Shown: piece by piece, positions 53,436 through 62,843 of the stretch
Position numbering within the stretch: position 1 is the first letter of the stretch
Layout of the letters: every line of letters begins with the position of its first letter
Origin: Dyella_B sp035503745
Lineage (GTDB): Bacteria; Pseudomonadota; Gammaproteobacteria; Xanthomonadales; Rhodanobacteraceae
DNA length: 64,000 nucleotides
Direction of reading: 5' to 3'
Assembly (NCBI RefSeq): GCF_035503745.1
Contig: NZ_DATJTC010000010.1
Location: forward strand, 1-64,000
Program-made: the position numbers and the translations under genes
Notes under the pieces: generated by a model
Seen by the model: the letters and a program-made list of their open reading frames with translations, nothing else
The model's database searches: none
What the model was told of the DNA's origin: nothing

Positions 53436-55568
53436 ATGAAGCTTCTGATTGCCGCGTTGCTGCTGGCGCTGGCAGTGCCAGCCGCGGCGTCGGATTTGCC
53501 AGCCGGCGGCACTCCGATTGAAAGCAGCGAGCCGCATCCCTTCAATGTGCGCGACCTGGTGATGATGGATCGGGTCAGCGACCCGCAGCTGTCGCCCGAT
53601 GGGCGCTATGCCGCGTTTGGCGTACGCAGCACCGACTATGCCGCCAACAAAGGCATCAACGCGATCGAAGTTCTGGATCTGGCGCATGGCGGCCAGCCGG
53701 TAAAGGTGGTGGACAAGGGCGCCTCGTCGCCGCGCTGGTCGTCCGATGGGCATAGCCTTTATTACACGGCGTCCGCTTCGGGCGTCACGCAGCTATGGCG
53801 GCTGGATTTTGAGTCGATCAAAGGCGCCCTTAACCTGGCTGCGACAAAGCCCCCCGTGCAGGTAAGTCACGGACCGTTGGATATTGACGACTACAAGCTG
53901 TCGCCGGACGGCAAAAGCGTGCTGCTGGCTTATGCCGTGTTTACCGATTGCCGCGGCCTGGCGTGCACCAAGGAGCGCCTCGATGGCCGCGCTGCGAACA
54001 AGGCCTCAGGCACGCTGTATGACAAGCTCTTTGTGCGGCATTGGGACACCTGGGCCGATGGCCGCCGCGACCAACTCTACATCGCGCGTTTTGGAGAGGA
54101 CGGGCAGTTGCCGGAAGAACCAACGCTGCTGTCACGCGGCATCGATGGCGATGTGCCGAGCAAGCCGTTCGGCGACGATAGCGAATGGGCCTTTTCGCCG
54201 GATGGCCGGACGGTGTACTTCGGCGTACGCATCGCCGGCAACAGCGAACCATGGTCGACTAACTTCGATGTTTACAAAGTGCCCGCCGACGGTTCCGCGG
54301 CACCTACCGACCTCACCGCCGACAACAAGGCGTGGGACGCTTATCCAGTGCCATCTCCGGACGGCAAGACGCTTTACTACCTGGCGATGAAGACCCCGGG
54401 CTTCGAGGCTGACCGTTTCGCCATCATGGCGCTTAATCTGGCAACCGGCGTGAGGCGTGAGGTGGATCCTTCCTGGGATCGTTCTCCCGGCAGCATGCAG
54501 GTCGGCGCGGATGGAAAGACCTTGTTCGCTACCGCCGACGATGAGGGGCAACATCCTTTGTTTGCCATCGACGTTGTCAGTGGCAAGGTTAAAAAGCTGG
54601 TCAGCGAGGGTTCTGTGGAGGGGTATTCCATCGCGGGCAAGCGTATCTTGCTGGCGCGCGACGATCTCAAGCATCCCGCCGATCTTTACACCGCGGATTT
54701 GGATGGCAGCGACTTAAAGCAAGTGACGCATTTCAATGCAGCACGCCTGAAGAAGTCCAGGATGGGCGATGTGCAGTTCTTCACCTTCAAGGGTTGGAAC
54801 AACGAGACGGTGCAGGGTTATGTCGTGAAGCCGGCGGATTACAAATCCGGCCACAAATACCCCGTCGCCTTTATCATCCACGGTGGCCCGCAAGGGGCGA
54901 TGACCAACGACTGGAGTTACCGCTGGAATCCGCAGACCTACTCGGGACAGGGCTTCGCGGTCGTCACCGTCAACTTCCATGGCTCGACTGGTTATGGGCA
55001 GGCCTTCACCGATTCCATTTCAGGAGATTGGGGCGGCAAGCCCCTGCAGGACCTGAAGCTAGGCTGGCAGGCGGCGCTGGATAAATACGCCTTCCTCGAT
55101 GCGAATCGAGCCTGCGCGCTTGGCGCCAGTTACGGCGGCTACATGACGTATTGGATTGCCGGAGTCTGGAACAAGCCTTGGAAGTGCCTGGTCGATCACG
55201 ATGGGGTGTTCGATGCACGCATGATGTATTACGCCACCGACGAGTTGTGGTTTGAAGAGCACGAAAATGGCGGCACGCAATACGACGTGCCGGAAAACTA
55301 CGAGAAATTCAACCCACTGAACCACGTGAAAGATTGGCGTGTGCCGATGCTGGTGATCCACTCGGGCGATGATTATCGTATTCCGATCACCCAGGGACTG
55401 GGTGCGTTCACGGCACTGCAGCGGCGGGGCATTCCCAGCCAATTCCTCACCTTCCCCGATGAAAATCATTGGGTGCTCAAGCCGCAGAACAGCGTGCTTT
55501 GGCACGACACGGTGAACGCATGGTTGAAGAAGTGGACCGCCGAAGGCGCAAGCCAGGGTACAAAATAG
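53436..55568 (+). CDS. Prolyl oligopeptidase family (S9) serine peptidase, exported
   Basis: A 710-residue dipeptidyl/acylaminoacyl-peptidase-like protein with a signal peptide (LLIAALLLALAVPAAAS). A seven-bladed beta-propeller (about 30-430, with repeated SPDG blades such as PQLSPDGRYAAFGV and WAFSPDGRTVYFG) precedes the alpha/beta-hydrolase domain. There the nucleophile is in CALGASYGGYMTYWIAGVWN, the Asp in LVIHSGDDYRIPITQGLGAF, and the His in FPDENHWVLKPQNSVLWHD. The ATG has AAGGGG seven bases upstream. It is divergent from the second pilin gene. A role in cleaving small peptides is known for the family; a link to pili is not evident. Confidence 0.92.
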   Translation: MKLLIAALLLALAVPAAASDLPAGGTPIESSEPHPFNVRDLVMMDRVSDPQLSPDGRYAAFGVRSTDYAANKGINAIEVLDLAHGGQPVKVVDKGASSPRWSSDGHSLYYTASASGVTQLWRLDFESIKGALNLAATKPPVQVSHGPLDIDDYKLSPDGKSVLLAYAVFTDCRGLACTKERLDGRAANKASGTLYDKLFVRHWDTWADGRRDQLYIARFGEDGQLPEEPTLLSRGIDGDVPSKPFGDDSEWAFSPDGRTVYFGVRIAGNSEPWSTNFDVYKVPADGSAAPTDLTADNKAWDAYPVPSPDGKTLYYLAMKTPGFEADRFAIMALNLATGVRREVDPSWDRSPGSMQVGADGKTLFATADDEGQHPLFAIDVVSGKVKKLVSEGSVEGYSIAGKRILLARDDLKHPADLYTADLDGSDLKQVTHFNAARLKKSRMGDVQFFTFKGWNNETVQGYVVKPADYKSGHKYPVAFIIHGGPQGAMTNDWSYRWNPQTYSGQGFAVVTVNFHGSTGYGQAFTDSISGDWGGKPLQDLKLGWQAALDKYAFLDANRACALGASYGGYMTYWIAGVWNKPWKCLVDHDGVFDARMMYYATDELWFEEHENGGTQYDVPENYEKFNPLNHVKDWRVPMLVIHSGDDYRIPITQGLGAFTALQRRGIPSQFLTFPDENHWVLKPQNSVLWHDTVNAWLKKWTAEGASQGTK

Positions 55569-55696
55569 TTAGGCGATGCGCAGAAATTCACCGCACATCC
55601 ATTTGCACGGAATGGGGCAAGAAAGCGACGCATCATGTGAAGCGAGTATTGCCCCTCATGAGTCCATGACCCAAGTAAGCTTTTGCGGGTGGGGCG

Positions 55697-57538
55697 CTAC
55701 TTTGATGATTTTTGCCCAGGCGTCGGTGCCAGCTTGAGGTTCCGCGAAATGGCCTTTTCCAGCGACAGCCTGATGACGTCGCGTTGTTCAGGCGGGGACA
55801 GCGCAACGCTCGTGGCGGCGGCTGCGCGGGCCTCTTCCTCCTTGCCCTCAAGCGCAAGGATCATGGTCAGGTACATGGAAGGTTTGGCATCGAACGGCAG
55901 CAAGGTCACGGCTTGACGCAAATCGGCCTCGGAATCCGCCAGCCTGCCCTCCATCCCCGACGTCCTGCCGCGCAAGATCAGGTACTGGCCAAACAACTGG
56001 GGGTCGGTCCTGAGATTTTTGAAATTTCTTAGCGCATCCAGTGCCGTTTGCGACCGCAATGGCTGGTTTTCTGCCAGGGCAAGCGTGGCTGCGTTGAGCA
56101 TGCAATTGGTGCAAGGCAGGTGTTCGGCCAGAATCAGGTCGGCCAACCGCTGCGCATGCCGGTAGTCGCGGGCGTAAATATAGGAAGCCAGCAGTTCATC
56201 CTTGGCGGTTACCGAATCGGGCGCGGTGGCCAAAGCCCATTGCCAGAGAGAAATATTGTTGGCCCATAACGGAATGATCATCCGTATATCGATGATCGAG
56301 ACGATAAACCAGAAGCACAAGGCGACGCCGACCAAGGGACGAAGCAGCTTCACCTCGGCTAGCTTTGGCAGCGTGGGCAGACGCACAAGCGGCAGCATGG
56401 CGCAGACGACCGCGAGCGAGGTCATGACATAGTGCTCGTGGTAAAGACTGGGCGCGAAGGCCGCTGGAAGTATGCGCAAGACTGGCAACAGCGTTACCGT
56501 CATGGCTGTGACGATGCACGCAACCGGTGAGACGCGGCGAATCGCCAGGTAGGTGCTGGATACCACTAGGCCGATCGCCGCCGCATCGATGAGCAGAGAC
56601 ATGGGCGTGACCGCGGTGAATTGCGTGGCGCTGAAATCGTGATTGGGCGCCATGCCGTGCATGGGCACAAGCAACATGCTCCAGTAGTGCAGGTAGGTGA
56701 AGCAGGTTTCCTGCAAGGACGAGAACGCCGACGATGTTCCCGCCGATGCGCCATGAATAATTTGCCCCAATCCCCAGCGGCGGAACGCGAGATAGGCGAC
56801 AACCGCAGCCAATAGCGCCAGGTAGGTTTGCCAGTGCCGCGCAACAAAGGCTTGAAACCGTGCGCTGAACGTATCGCTCGGAGCGCAGGTCTGCCGACCC
56901 CATTCAAACACCGCAAGGGTGAGCGGAAACGCGGCGGCGGATTCTTTCGCGCAGGCTGCAAGAAGGAAGCAGGCGGCTACCGCGATGGCGCGCCGGCCGG
57001 CGCGCCGAATACATGCGTTGAGCAGCAATCCCAGCAGCATGAACAGTGTGACGACCAGATCGAACTGGCATCCGATCCAGGAAACCGACTCGGCCAGCAC
57101 CGGATGAAGTCCGTAAAGCGACATGGATCCAGTCAGCCATGCGATTCGAGATCTCATTCCCCGGGTTGCGTTGGAACTGCATAGCCATGCAAGCAATCCC
57201 ACCAGCGAGGTATTGAGCAGATGCAGTGCGATGGACACCCCATGCATGGGGGCGGGATGACCATTGAACAGGCGCAGCTGCAGTGTGAAGAGCCCCACAA
57301 CCAGAGGGCGAAAGTAATCTACCCAATAGTTGAAATCCCTGAAAATGAAGTGCTTCCATGCGTCGCCTGCGCGTAGCCACCCCATCTCGACAAAATCCGG
57401 AATGTCGGTCCAGACGAATTGCCCGTGGACGGCCGGCCAGTACACCACAGCGGTTACGGCAAGCACGAGGCTCGCAGAGAGACATGGCAGCATGCTACGC
57501 ATGTTGAGAGTTGAGTGATTCCCGGAGGGTTTGCTCAT
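55697..57538 (-). CDS. TMTC/GT-C-like membrane glycosyltransferase with TPR tail (copy 3)
   Basis: A 613-residue paralogue of copies 1, 2 and 4. Blocks: VVYWPAVHGQFVWTDIPDFV in the first loop, YFRPLVVGLFTLQLRLFNGH, YGLHPVLAESVSWIGCQFDL (the TMTC-like motif), and SLYHEHYVMTSLAVVCAMLP. A TPR-like tail (about 440-600) ends in a charged region. The first-loop acidic pair seen as DD in the other copies is TD here, so one candidate catalytic acid is lost; the neighbouring Asp of IPDF may compensate. About 45-50 % identical by eye to copy 4, with which it overlaps by 4 bases, so the pair arose by tandem duplication. Confidence 0.72.
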   Translation of the reverse strand: MSKPSGNHSTLNMRSMLPCLSASLVLAVTAVVYWPAVHGQFVWTDIPDFVEMGWLRAGDAWKHFIFRDFNYWVDYFRPLVVGLFTLQLRLFNGHPAPMHGVSIALHLLNTSLVGLLAWLCSSNATRGMRSRIAWLTGSMSLYGLHPVLAESVSWIGCQFDLVVTLFMLLGLLLNACIRRAGRRAIAVAACFLLAACAKESAAAFPLTLAVFEWGRQTCAPSDTFSARFQAFVARHWQTYLALLAAVVAYLAFRRWGLGQIIHGASAGTSSAFSSLQETCFTYLHYWSMLLVPMHGMAPNHDFSATQFTAVTPMSLLIDAAAIGLVVSSTYLAIRRVSPVACIVTAMTVTLLPVLRILPAAFAPSLYHEHYVMTSLAVVCAMLPLVRLPTLPKLAEVKLLRPLVGVALCFWFIVSIIDIRMIIPLWANNISLWQWALATAPDSVTAKDELLASYIYARDYRHAQRLADLILAEHLPCTNCMLNAATLALAENQPLRSQTALDALRNFKNLRTDPQLFGQYLILRGRTSGMEGRLADSEADLRQAVTLLPFDAKPSMYLTMILALEGKEEEARAAAATSVALSPPEQRDVIRLSLEKAISRNLKLAPTPGQKSSK

Positions 57539-59373
57539 CGCGCGTCCGTGCCATGGTTTATCGACGAGTGTGACTGGATACCCAGGTTTATCGCCTGATC
57601 AAGAGCGTGGCGCGTGGAGTCGCGTTTGTCGGGCGAAAGCAGGGCGATGGCGGCCGCGCCTACCTTGCGTGCTTCGTCTGCTTTGCCCTGCATCGCCAGC
57701 GTCGTGGCGAGCGATATTTGCGACTGCGCGTCGGACGGATCTACATGGATCGCACTGCGAAAAATGCTCTCCGCATCGTCCAGATGGCCTTGCAGCAACA
57801 GCATCCGTCCCGTAGTGACCAGGTACACGTAAAACATTCGCTTGTCGTTGACCAAGTCCTGGGAGGTTCTGACATCTTCCAGCAGGACCTGCGCGCGCGC
57901 GGGATCGTTTTCCGCAAGAGCGAGAATGGCGGCGTTCAACATGCAATTGGCGCAGTGCACATGGTCGGCACGAAGCTGGTTAACGAGCTTGTCGGCGTTG
58001 TCATACTCTTTGGCACCGATGTAGGCGCTAAGCAAGTCGTCTTTCGCGTGAACCGAGTTCGGATTGCCGGCGAGTGCCCATTGCCAGAGGCTTACGTCGT
58101 TGGACCAGCGTGGCACGATCGCGCGTATATTGATGACCGCGAATATAAACCAAAGTCCTGCGATTACAGCGCCGAGCGAACGGAGGGCCTTCATGTGGCC
58201 TGCACCGATCGGTATGGAAATGCGGATAAGCGGGAGCATGGTGCACACGACTGCAAGGGCTGTCATGGCGTAGCGCTCGTGATAGAGGCTGGGGGTAAAG
58301 TCGATCGACACGATGCGCAGCACCGGCAGCAGTGCTGCGGTGGCCGCTGCCACGATACAGGCGATGGGAGACGAGCGTTTAAGGGCAAAGTAAAGACTCG
58401 CGCCCGCGATGCTCAGGGCCGTTACGTCGGCAAGTAATGACGACGTGGAAGCCAGGTCGAAGCGATGAGTTTCGAACTCATGGAGAGGGTTCAACCCACT
58501 CATAGGCCAGAACAGCATCTTCCAGTATTGAAGGTAGATGAAACAGGTTTCCTGCAATCGCGCAAGTGCGGACGTATAGCCGGCGGTTGGGTGGACAATC
58601 TGGCCGAGCGCCCAGTGGCGGAAAGCGAGGTAGGCGATGCCAGCCAAGAATATGGCGGCGTACGTCAATCCATTTCGCTTTATAAGGGCAACCAGGGCTG
58701 AGCGCCATGCACCCTCGCGTGCTCTGGGGGTGATTGCCCAATCGAAAACCGCCAGTATCAGTGGAAAAGCCGCCGCTGATTCCTTGGAGCATGCTGCCAG
58801 GAAGAAAAACAACGCAATAGTTGTTGCTCGGATGAGGGTATTTTGGATACGCGTGTTCGCGAGCAGCCCAAGCAGCATGAACATGGTTGCGACCAAGTCG
58901 AACTGGCAGCCTATCCATGTCACAGCTTCCGCCAGCACCGGATGGAGGCCGTAAATAGCCATCGACAGACCCGCTAGCCAATTATTCTTTTCCGTATCGC
59001 CCGGCGCCATTGCGCTGACGCGCCACGACACCAAGCCGACCAGCAGCGTGTTTATCAGATGCAGTACGAGAGAGACCGCATGCATAGGGCCGGGCGCGCT
59101 GCCGAAAAAGCGAATCTGCAACGTGAATAGTGCGACGACCAACGGCCTGAAGTAATTTTTCCAGTCGTTGAAGTCCTTGAAGATGTAGTGCTTCCATTCG
59201 TCGCCATGACTCAGCCAGTCCTTCTGGACGAAATCGAGCACATCGTCCCATACGAACTGAGCATGAAGAACAGGCCAATAGACCAGGGCAGTCGCAATGA
59301 TCACAATGCCTGCAACGGCGCAAGCGAATCTATTGCCCATGGTCGTCCCCCGTGCTTGTGCGCAAGAGTGCAT
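57535..59373 (-). CDS. TMTC/GT-C-like membrane glycosyltransferase with TPR tail (copy 4)
   Basis: A 612-residue protein with the same layout as copy 3. The first-loop motif is complete (VYWPVLHAQFVWDDVLDFVQ), then NYFRPLVVALFTLQIRFFGS, YGLHPVLAEAVTWIGCQFDL and TPSLYHERYAMTALAVVCTM. The soluble tail has TPR-like helices (LQGHLDDAESIFRSAIHVDP then SDAQSQISLATTLAMQGKAD). It is the first gene of the two-gene unit with copy 3 (ATGA overlap). It may glycosylate pilin or another exported protein, which is inferred from family resemblance and the locus. Confidence 0.74.
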   Translation of the reverse strand: MHSCAQARGTTMGNRFACAVAGIVIIATALVYWPVLHAQFVWDDVLDFVQKDWLSHGDEWKHYIFKDFNDWKNYFRPLVVALFTLQIRFFGSAPGPMHAVSLVLHLINTLLVGLVSWRVSAMAPGDTEKNNWLAGLSMAIYGLHPVLAEAVTWIGCQFDLVATMFMLLGLLANTRIQNTLIRATTIALFFFLAACSKESAAAFPLILAVFDWAITPRAREGAWRSALVALIKRNGLTYAAIFLAGIAYLAFRHWALGQIVHPTAGYTSALARLQETCFIYLQYWKMLFWPMSGLNPLHEFETHRFDLASTSSLLADVTALSIAGASLYFALKRSSPIACIVAAATAALLPVLRIVSIDFTPSLYHERYAMTALAVVCTMLPLIRISIPIGAGHMKALRSLGAVIAGLWFIFAVINIRAIVPRWSNDVSLWQWALAGNPNSVHAKDDLLSAYIGAKEYDNADKLVNQLRADHVHCANCMLNAAILALAENDPARAQVLLEDVRTSQDLVNDKRMFYVYLVTTGRMLLLQGHLDDAESIFRSAIHVDPSDAQSQISLATTLAMQGKADEARKVGAAAIALLSPDKRDSTRHALDQAINLGIQSHSSINHGTDAR

Positions 59374-59509
59374 CCTCGCACAAATGGGTGCCTGATGGTC
59401 GGCTCAGCCCGGCAGCACCTTGGAATCTGTGACTCTGAGCCGCGATGTCGTTAAGGATGATGCCCGGCGACGTCCGCGGACTTTGCATACAGCTTGTTCC
59501 AGCTATGCG

Positions 59510-60529
59510 TCAAAGCCACTTTGACCGCTTGAGCACGGCATAAATGGTGCCTACCAGGCACACGACCACGCCGATGATGATCGGATACGCCCAGGGTTGC
59601 GCAAGCTCGGGCATGTGCGTGAAGTTCATGCCGTACCAGCTGGTGATCAATGTGGGTGCTGCCAGCATCGCGGCCCAGCCGGCGAGTTTTTTCATCACTT
59701 CGTTTTGTCCGAACGTCACCAGCGACAGGTTGACGTTGATCGCTGCTGCTAGCATTTCGCGCATGGCGCCGATGGATTCGTTGACGCGGAAGACGTGGTC
59801 GTAGACGTCACGGAAATACGCGCGCAGTTCCTTGGGCACGAAGTCCGGATGCAGGCGCGCGAGCTGGTTGATGACATCCTGCATGGGGGCCACGGCAAGG
59901 CGCAGTGTCATCAGGTCGCGCTGCATGTCGTAGAGGCGCCGTACGGTATCGCGCTTGAACGTGTCGGAGAAGATATCCTGCTCCAGTTCCTGCAGCTCCT
60001 GACGGAAGTCGCGCACGATCGGCATCAGGTTGTCGACGATGAAGTCGAGTACGCCATACAGGCCATAAGCGGGGCCTTGCGCCAGCAGTTCCGGCGACAT
60101 TTCGCAGGTGCGCCGCGCCTTGGCGTAAGACAGGGATGCGCCATGGCGCACGGTGATCAGGTAGCGCTTGCCCAGGAAGATGTGCGTTTCGCCGAAGGCA
60201 ATGTGGCCGCCTTCCAGTTGCGCGGTCTGCACGACGATGAAAAGCGAGTCGCCGTAGGTTTCCACTTTGGTGCGCTGGTGCGCATGCTGCGCATCCTCCA
60301 CGGCAAGATCGTGCAGGCAGAATTCTTCCTGGAGCTTGGCCAGCAGTGGTTCGTCGGGTTCGTGCAGGCCTACCCAGACGAACGTGTCGGGTTGTTCCAG
60401 TACGTTGCTGATCTGGGCCAGGCCGATGTCGTCCAGCCGCGTGCCATCATTCCGATAAGCCACGCAGTTGACGACCATAGGACTGTCGATGGTGCGATCG
60501 TGTGGCGGCGAACTGTCGGTCTTGTCCAT
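59510..60529 (-). CDS. corA: CorA-family magnesium/cobalt transporter
   Basis: A 339-residue divalent-cation channel. It has the long N-terminal cytoplasmic domain (FVWVGLHEPDEPLLAKLQEE, HDLAVEDAQHAHQRTKVETY), the stalk helix and two C-terminal membrane helices with the signature SWYGMNFTHMPELAQPWAYP (GMN motif) and a basic C-terminus LKRSKWL. ATG at 60529 is preferred; a TTG at 60535 would add two residues. Size and layout are typical of the family. Confidence 0.94.
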   Translation of the reverse strand: MDKTDSSPPHDRTIDSPMVVNCVAYRNDGTRLDDIGLAQISNVLEQPDTFVWVGLHEPDEPLLAKLQEEFCLHDLAVEDAQHAHQRTKVETYGDSLFIVVQTAQLEGGHIAFGETHIFLGKRYLITVRHGASLSYAKARRTCEMSPELLAQGPAYGLYGVLDFIVDNLMPIVRDFRQELQELEQDIFSDTFKRDTVRRLYDMQRDLMTLRLAVAPMQDVINQLARLHPDFVPKELRAYFRDVYDHVFRVNESIGAMREMLAAAINVNLSLVTFGQNEVMKKLAGWAAMLAAPTLITSWYGMNFTHMPELAQPWAYPIIIGVVVCLVGTIYAVLKRSKWL

Positions 60530-60577
60530 GCGCAATAATGATGTTGAACTTTGATGGTGGGGACGATCTTGCGGCGG

Positions 60578-61813
60578 TCAGTCCGCGCTTGCGCGCCCTT
60601 GCGCAGGCTCGTGCTGCCGCAGTGTCCATGCAAGGGCCAGCCAGCATGGCAGGGCAAATAATATCCACGGCTGGTTCTGCTGGACCACGCCGGGCAGCAG
60701 GTGCAGCAGCAGGGCGATCAGCAATGCCGCGAGCTGCAACATCAAGGCGGTATCGGCTAGTCGCGATGGGCGCAGGTGACGCCGCGACCGCCATAGAGTG
60801 CGTATGAGCACGAAAGCCAATGGATTGAAGAGCAGCAGATTGGCGTTTGCCCAGGCGGAATGGTGTTCGGTCAGCGTCCACAGGGCGAGCATCAGTAAGC
60901 CGCAAACCCCCGCTAACACCAGGAAGATGGTGCCAAGCAGCGCATACGCGATACGTGCCTTGTGCCAGGCAAGTACCAGGATGGCGGCGAGCGCAAGGCC
61001 GGCGATGCCAAGCGGCGCGCGCAAATCGGGTGCTGTCGCGGGCGGCACATCCAGGCGGTTGGGTGACAGCAGGTCTTCGCTTTGCACGAAAGGCATCGCG
61101 CCGCCATGGTCATTGGGCACGCTGATGTTGCGAATGTTTTCCTGCAGTTCTTCCGGCAGGAAGCTTTCTTGCCAGGCGTTGAGCGGATGATCGGCGTATG
61201 GCCCCAGGCCAAGGTCCAGGATCAGCATCAGCCACGGTTGCGCGCTCATCAGGCGCACGGTCTGTTGGCGGTAGGTCATGCCGCCGGGCATCGTGGTGAG
61301 GTGTGCCTTGATGGCGCCGCCAAGCGCACGGTCCAGCGCGTCGCGTACGCGGGTGGTGCAGTTGTCGATGTAATAGTCGTAGTTGTAGCCGACGTTTTCC
61401 GGGCGCAGGTTCCAGAACAGGAAGTCGCGCAGTGCGGCGGCTTGTTGCGGCGTAAGTGCAAGGCGCTGGCGCGTTACGGAGCGGCCGGCCTGTACGTAGT
61501 AGTTTTCTTCGTCGGTGGTCGGTTCGGCGTCCATCAGGTAGTGCATGCGGCCGCGCGCGAAGTTGAGAAAGAAGTTCTTCTCGTCGAAGTTGAACATGCC
61601 GTAGTTGAAGTCAACTTCTTCGCCGCTGACGGTGTCGCGCAGTTCGATCGCGTCGTGGCCGAAGCGTTCCCAGTAGATGTCGCCGGGGCCGTAGGTGATC
61701 AGCGACACCTCCAGGTTCTGGCCGGCGGTATCGGCGACGTCGGCGCGAGCCGGCGACAGGGCACAGCCCAGGAGTAGCAGGGCGATGAGGGCGAGGCGGC
61801 CGGCCAGGGTCAT
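60578..61813 (-). CDS. DUF4105 domain exported membrane protein
   Basis: A 411-residue protein with a signal peptide (LALIALLLLGCALSPARA) and a DUF4105 domain (about 30-245): VSLITYGPGDIYWERFGHDA, FNYGMFNFDEKNFFLNFARG, and YYIDNCTTRVRDALDRALGG with a conserved Cys. The pattern resembles a papain-like NlpC-type fold. The C-terminal part has four or five membrane spans. The biochemical function of the domain is not established. The start at 61813 is placed at the ATG before the signal peptide. Confidence 0.8.
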   Translation of the reverse strand: MTLAGRLALIALLLLGCALSPARADVADTAGQNLEVSLITYGPGDIYWERFGHDAIELRDTVSGEEVDFNYGMFNFDEKNFFLNFARGRMHYLMDAEPTTDEENYYVQAGRSVTRQRLALTPQQAAALRDFLFWNLRPENVGYNYDYYIDNCTTRVRDALDRALGGAIKAHLTTMPGGMTYRQQTVRLMSAQPWLMLILDLGLGPYADHPLNAWQESFLPEELQENIRNISVPNDHGGAMPFVQSEDLLSPNRLDVPPATAPDLRAPLGIAGLALAAILVLAWHKARIAYALLGTIFLVLAGVCGLLMLALWTLTEHHSAWANANLLLFNPLAFVLIRTLWRSRRHLRPSRLADTALMLQLAALLIALLLHLLPGVVQQNQPWILFALPCWLALAWTLRQHEPAQGRASAD

Positions 61814-62003
61814 TGGAATAAACGGTAGCGAGGGACGCGTTAGGGTAGCCGATGTGCGTGGCTGCGATGGCGGGGCCTGGGCACCTTCTGCCCAACTTGC
61901 GTATCGACGTGGTTTACGCCTCGCCCGGGCCCTTTGCCCGCCACGCAACGCCTAGCCATTGCTGCGCTTTTCCCGCGTGCCACGATGGGGGATGAGAAAA
62001 GCG

Positions 62004-62843
62004 TCAGTGGCGCACCACGCGGAACTCTTGCACGCGGCGGTCGTCGGCTTGGGTGACATGGAAGGTGAAGCCGCCGATGGCGATCTCCTCGCCCACCTCA
62101 GGCAGATGCCCGAACTCGGAGGTGGCCATGCCGCCGATGGTGTCAAATTCCTCGTCGGAGAAGGCCGCGCCCATTTCCTCGTTGAAATCGGCGATCGGGG
62201 TGAGCGCGTTGACGATCCACTCGCCATCGGCCTGCGATTGCATCAGGTCGGGCGCTTCCTCGTCGTCGTGCTCGTCATCGATTTCGCCGACGATTTCTTC
62301 CAGCACGTCCTCGATGGTGATCAGGCCGGCGACGCCGCCGTATTCGTCCACCACCAGTGCCATGTGGTTGCGGCTGCGGCGAAATTCCGCCAGCAGCACG
62401 TTCAGGCGCATCGATTCGGGAATCAATACCGCTGGGCGCAGCATCGAGCGGATGTCGAAATCCGAGCCGTTGGCGAAGTATTTGAGCAGGTCTTTCGCCA
62501 GCAGGATGCCCAGGATCTCGTCCTTGTCCTCGCCGTGTACGGGAAAGCGCGAATGCCCCGACTCGACCACCTGGGCAAGGATGTCGTTGAGCGGCGCATC
62601 GACGTCGATCATCACGATCTGCACGCGCGGCACCATCACGTCGTCGACATTGAGTTCGGTCACTCGCAGCGCGCCTTCCAACATGGGAAGGGTGTCGGCG
62701 CTGAGCAGGCCATTGGCCTGGGCGGTGCGCAACTCGTCGATCAGTTCTTCGCGGTTGCGGGGTTCGCCGGAAAACAGATGGCCCAGTCGATCCCACCATT
62801 TTCGGTGGACCGGGCCGCTGGTACTGCCAGGGTCCTCGTTCAT
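62004..62843 (-). CDS. corC: CorC/HlyC family CBS-domain protein
   Basis: A 279-residue cytoplasmic protein with two CBS domains (VDDVMVPRVQIVMIDVDAPL to LAKDLLKYF; and MLRPAVLIPESMRLNVLLAE to LITIEDVLEEIVGEIDDEHD) followed by the CorC_HlyC transporter-associated domain (GMATSEFGHLPEVGEEIAIG). It is linked to magnesium/cobalt efflux or ribosome-associated functions in E. coli (YbeX). It lies downstream of phoH and ybeY, the standard phoH-ybeY-corC order, but the usual lnt gene does not follow; a DUF4105 gene does. Confidence 0.93.
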   Translation of the reverse strand: MNEDPGSTSGPVHRKWWDRLGHLFSGEPRNREELIDELRTAQANGLLSADTLPMLEGALRVTELNVDDVMVPRVQIVMIDVDAPLNDILAQVVESGHSRFPVHGEDKDEILGILLAKDLLKYFANGSDFDIRSMLRPAVLIPESMRLNVLLAEFRRSRNHMALVVDEYGGVAGLITIEDVLEEIVGEIDDEHDDEEAPDLMQSQADGEWIVNALTPIADFNEEMGAAFSDEEFDTIGGMATSEFGHLPEVGEEIAIGGFTFHVTQADDRRVQEFRVVRH

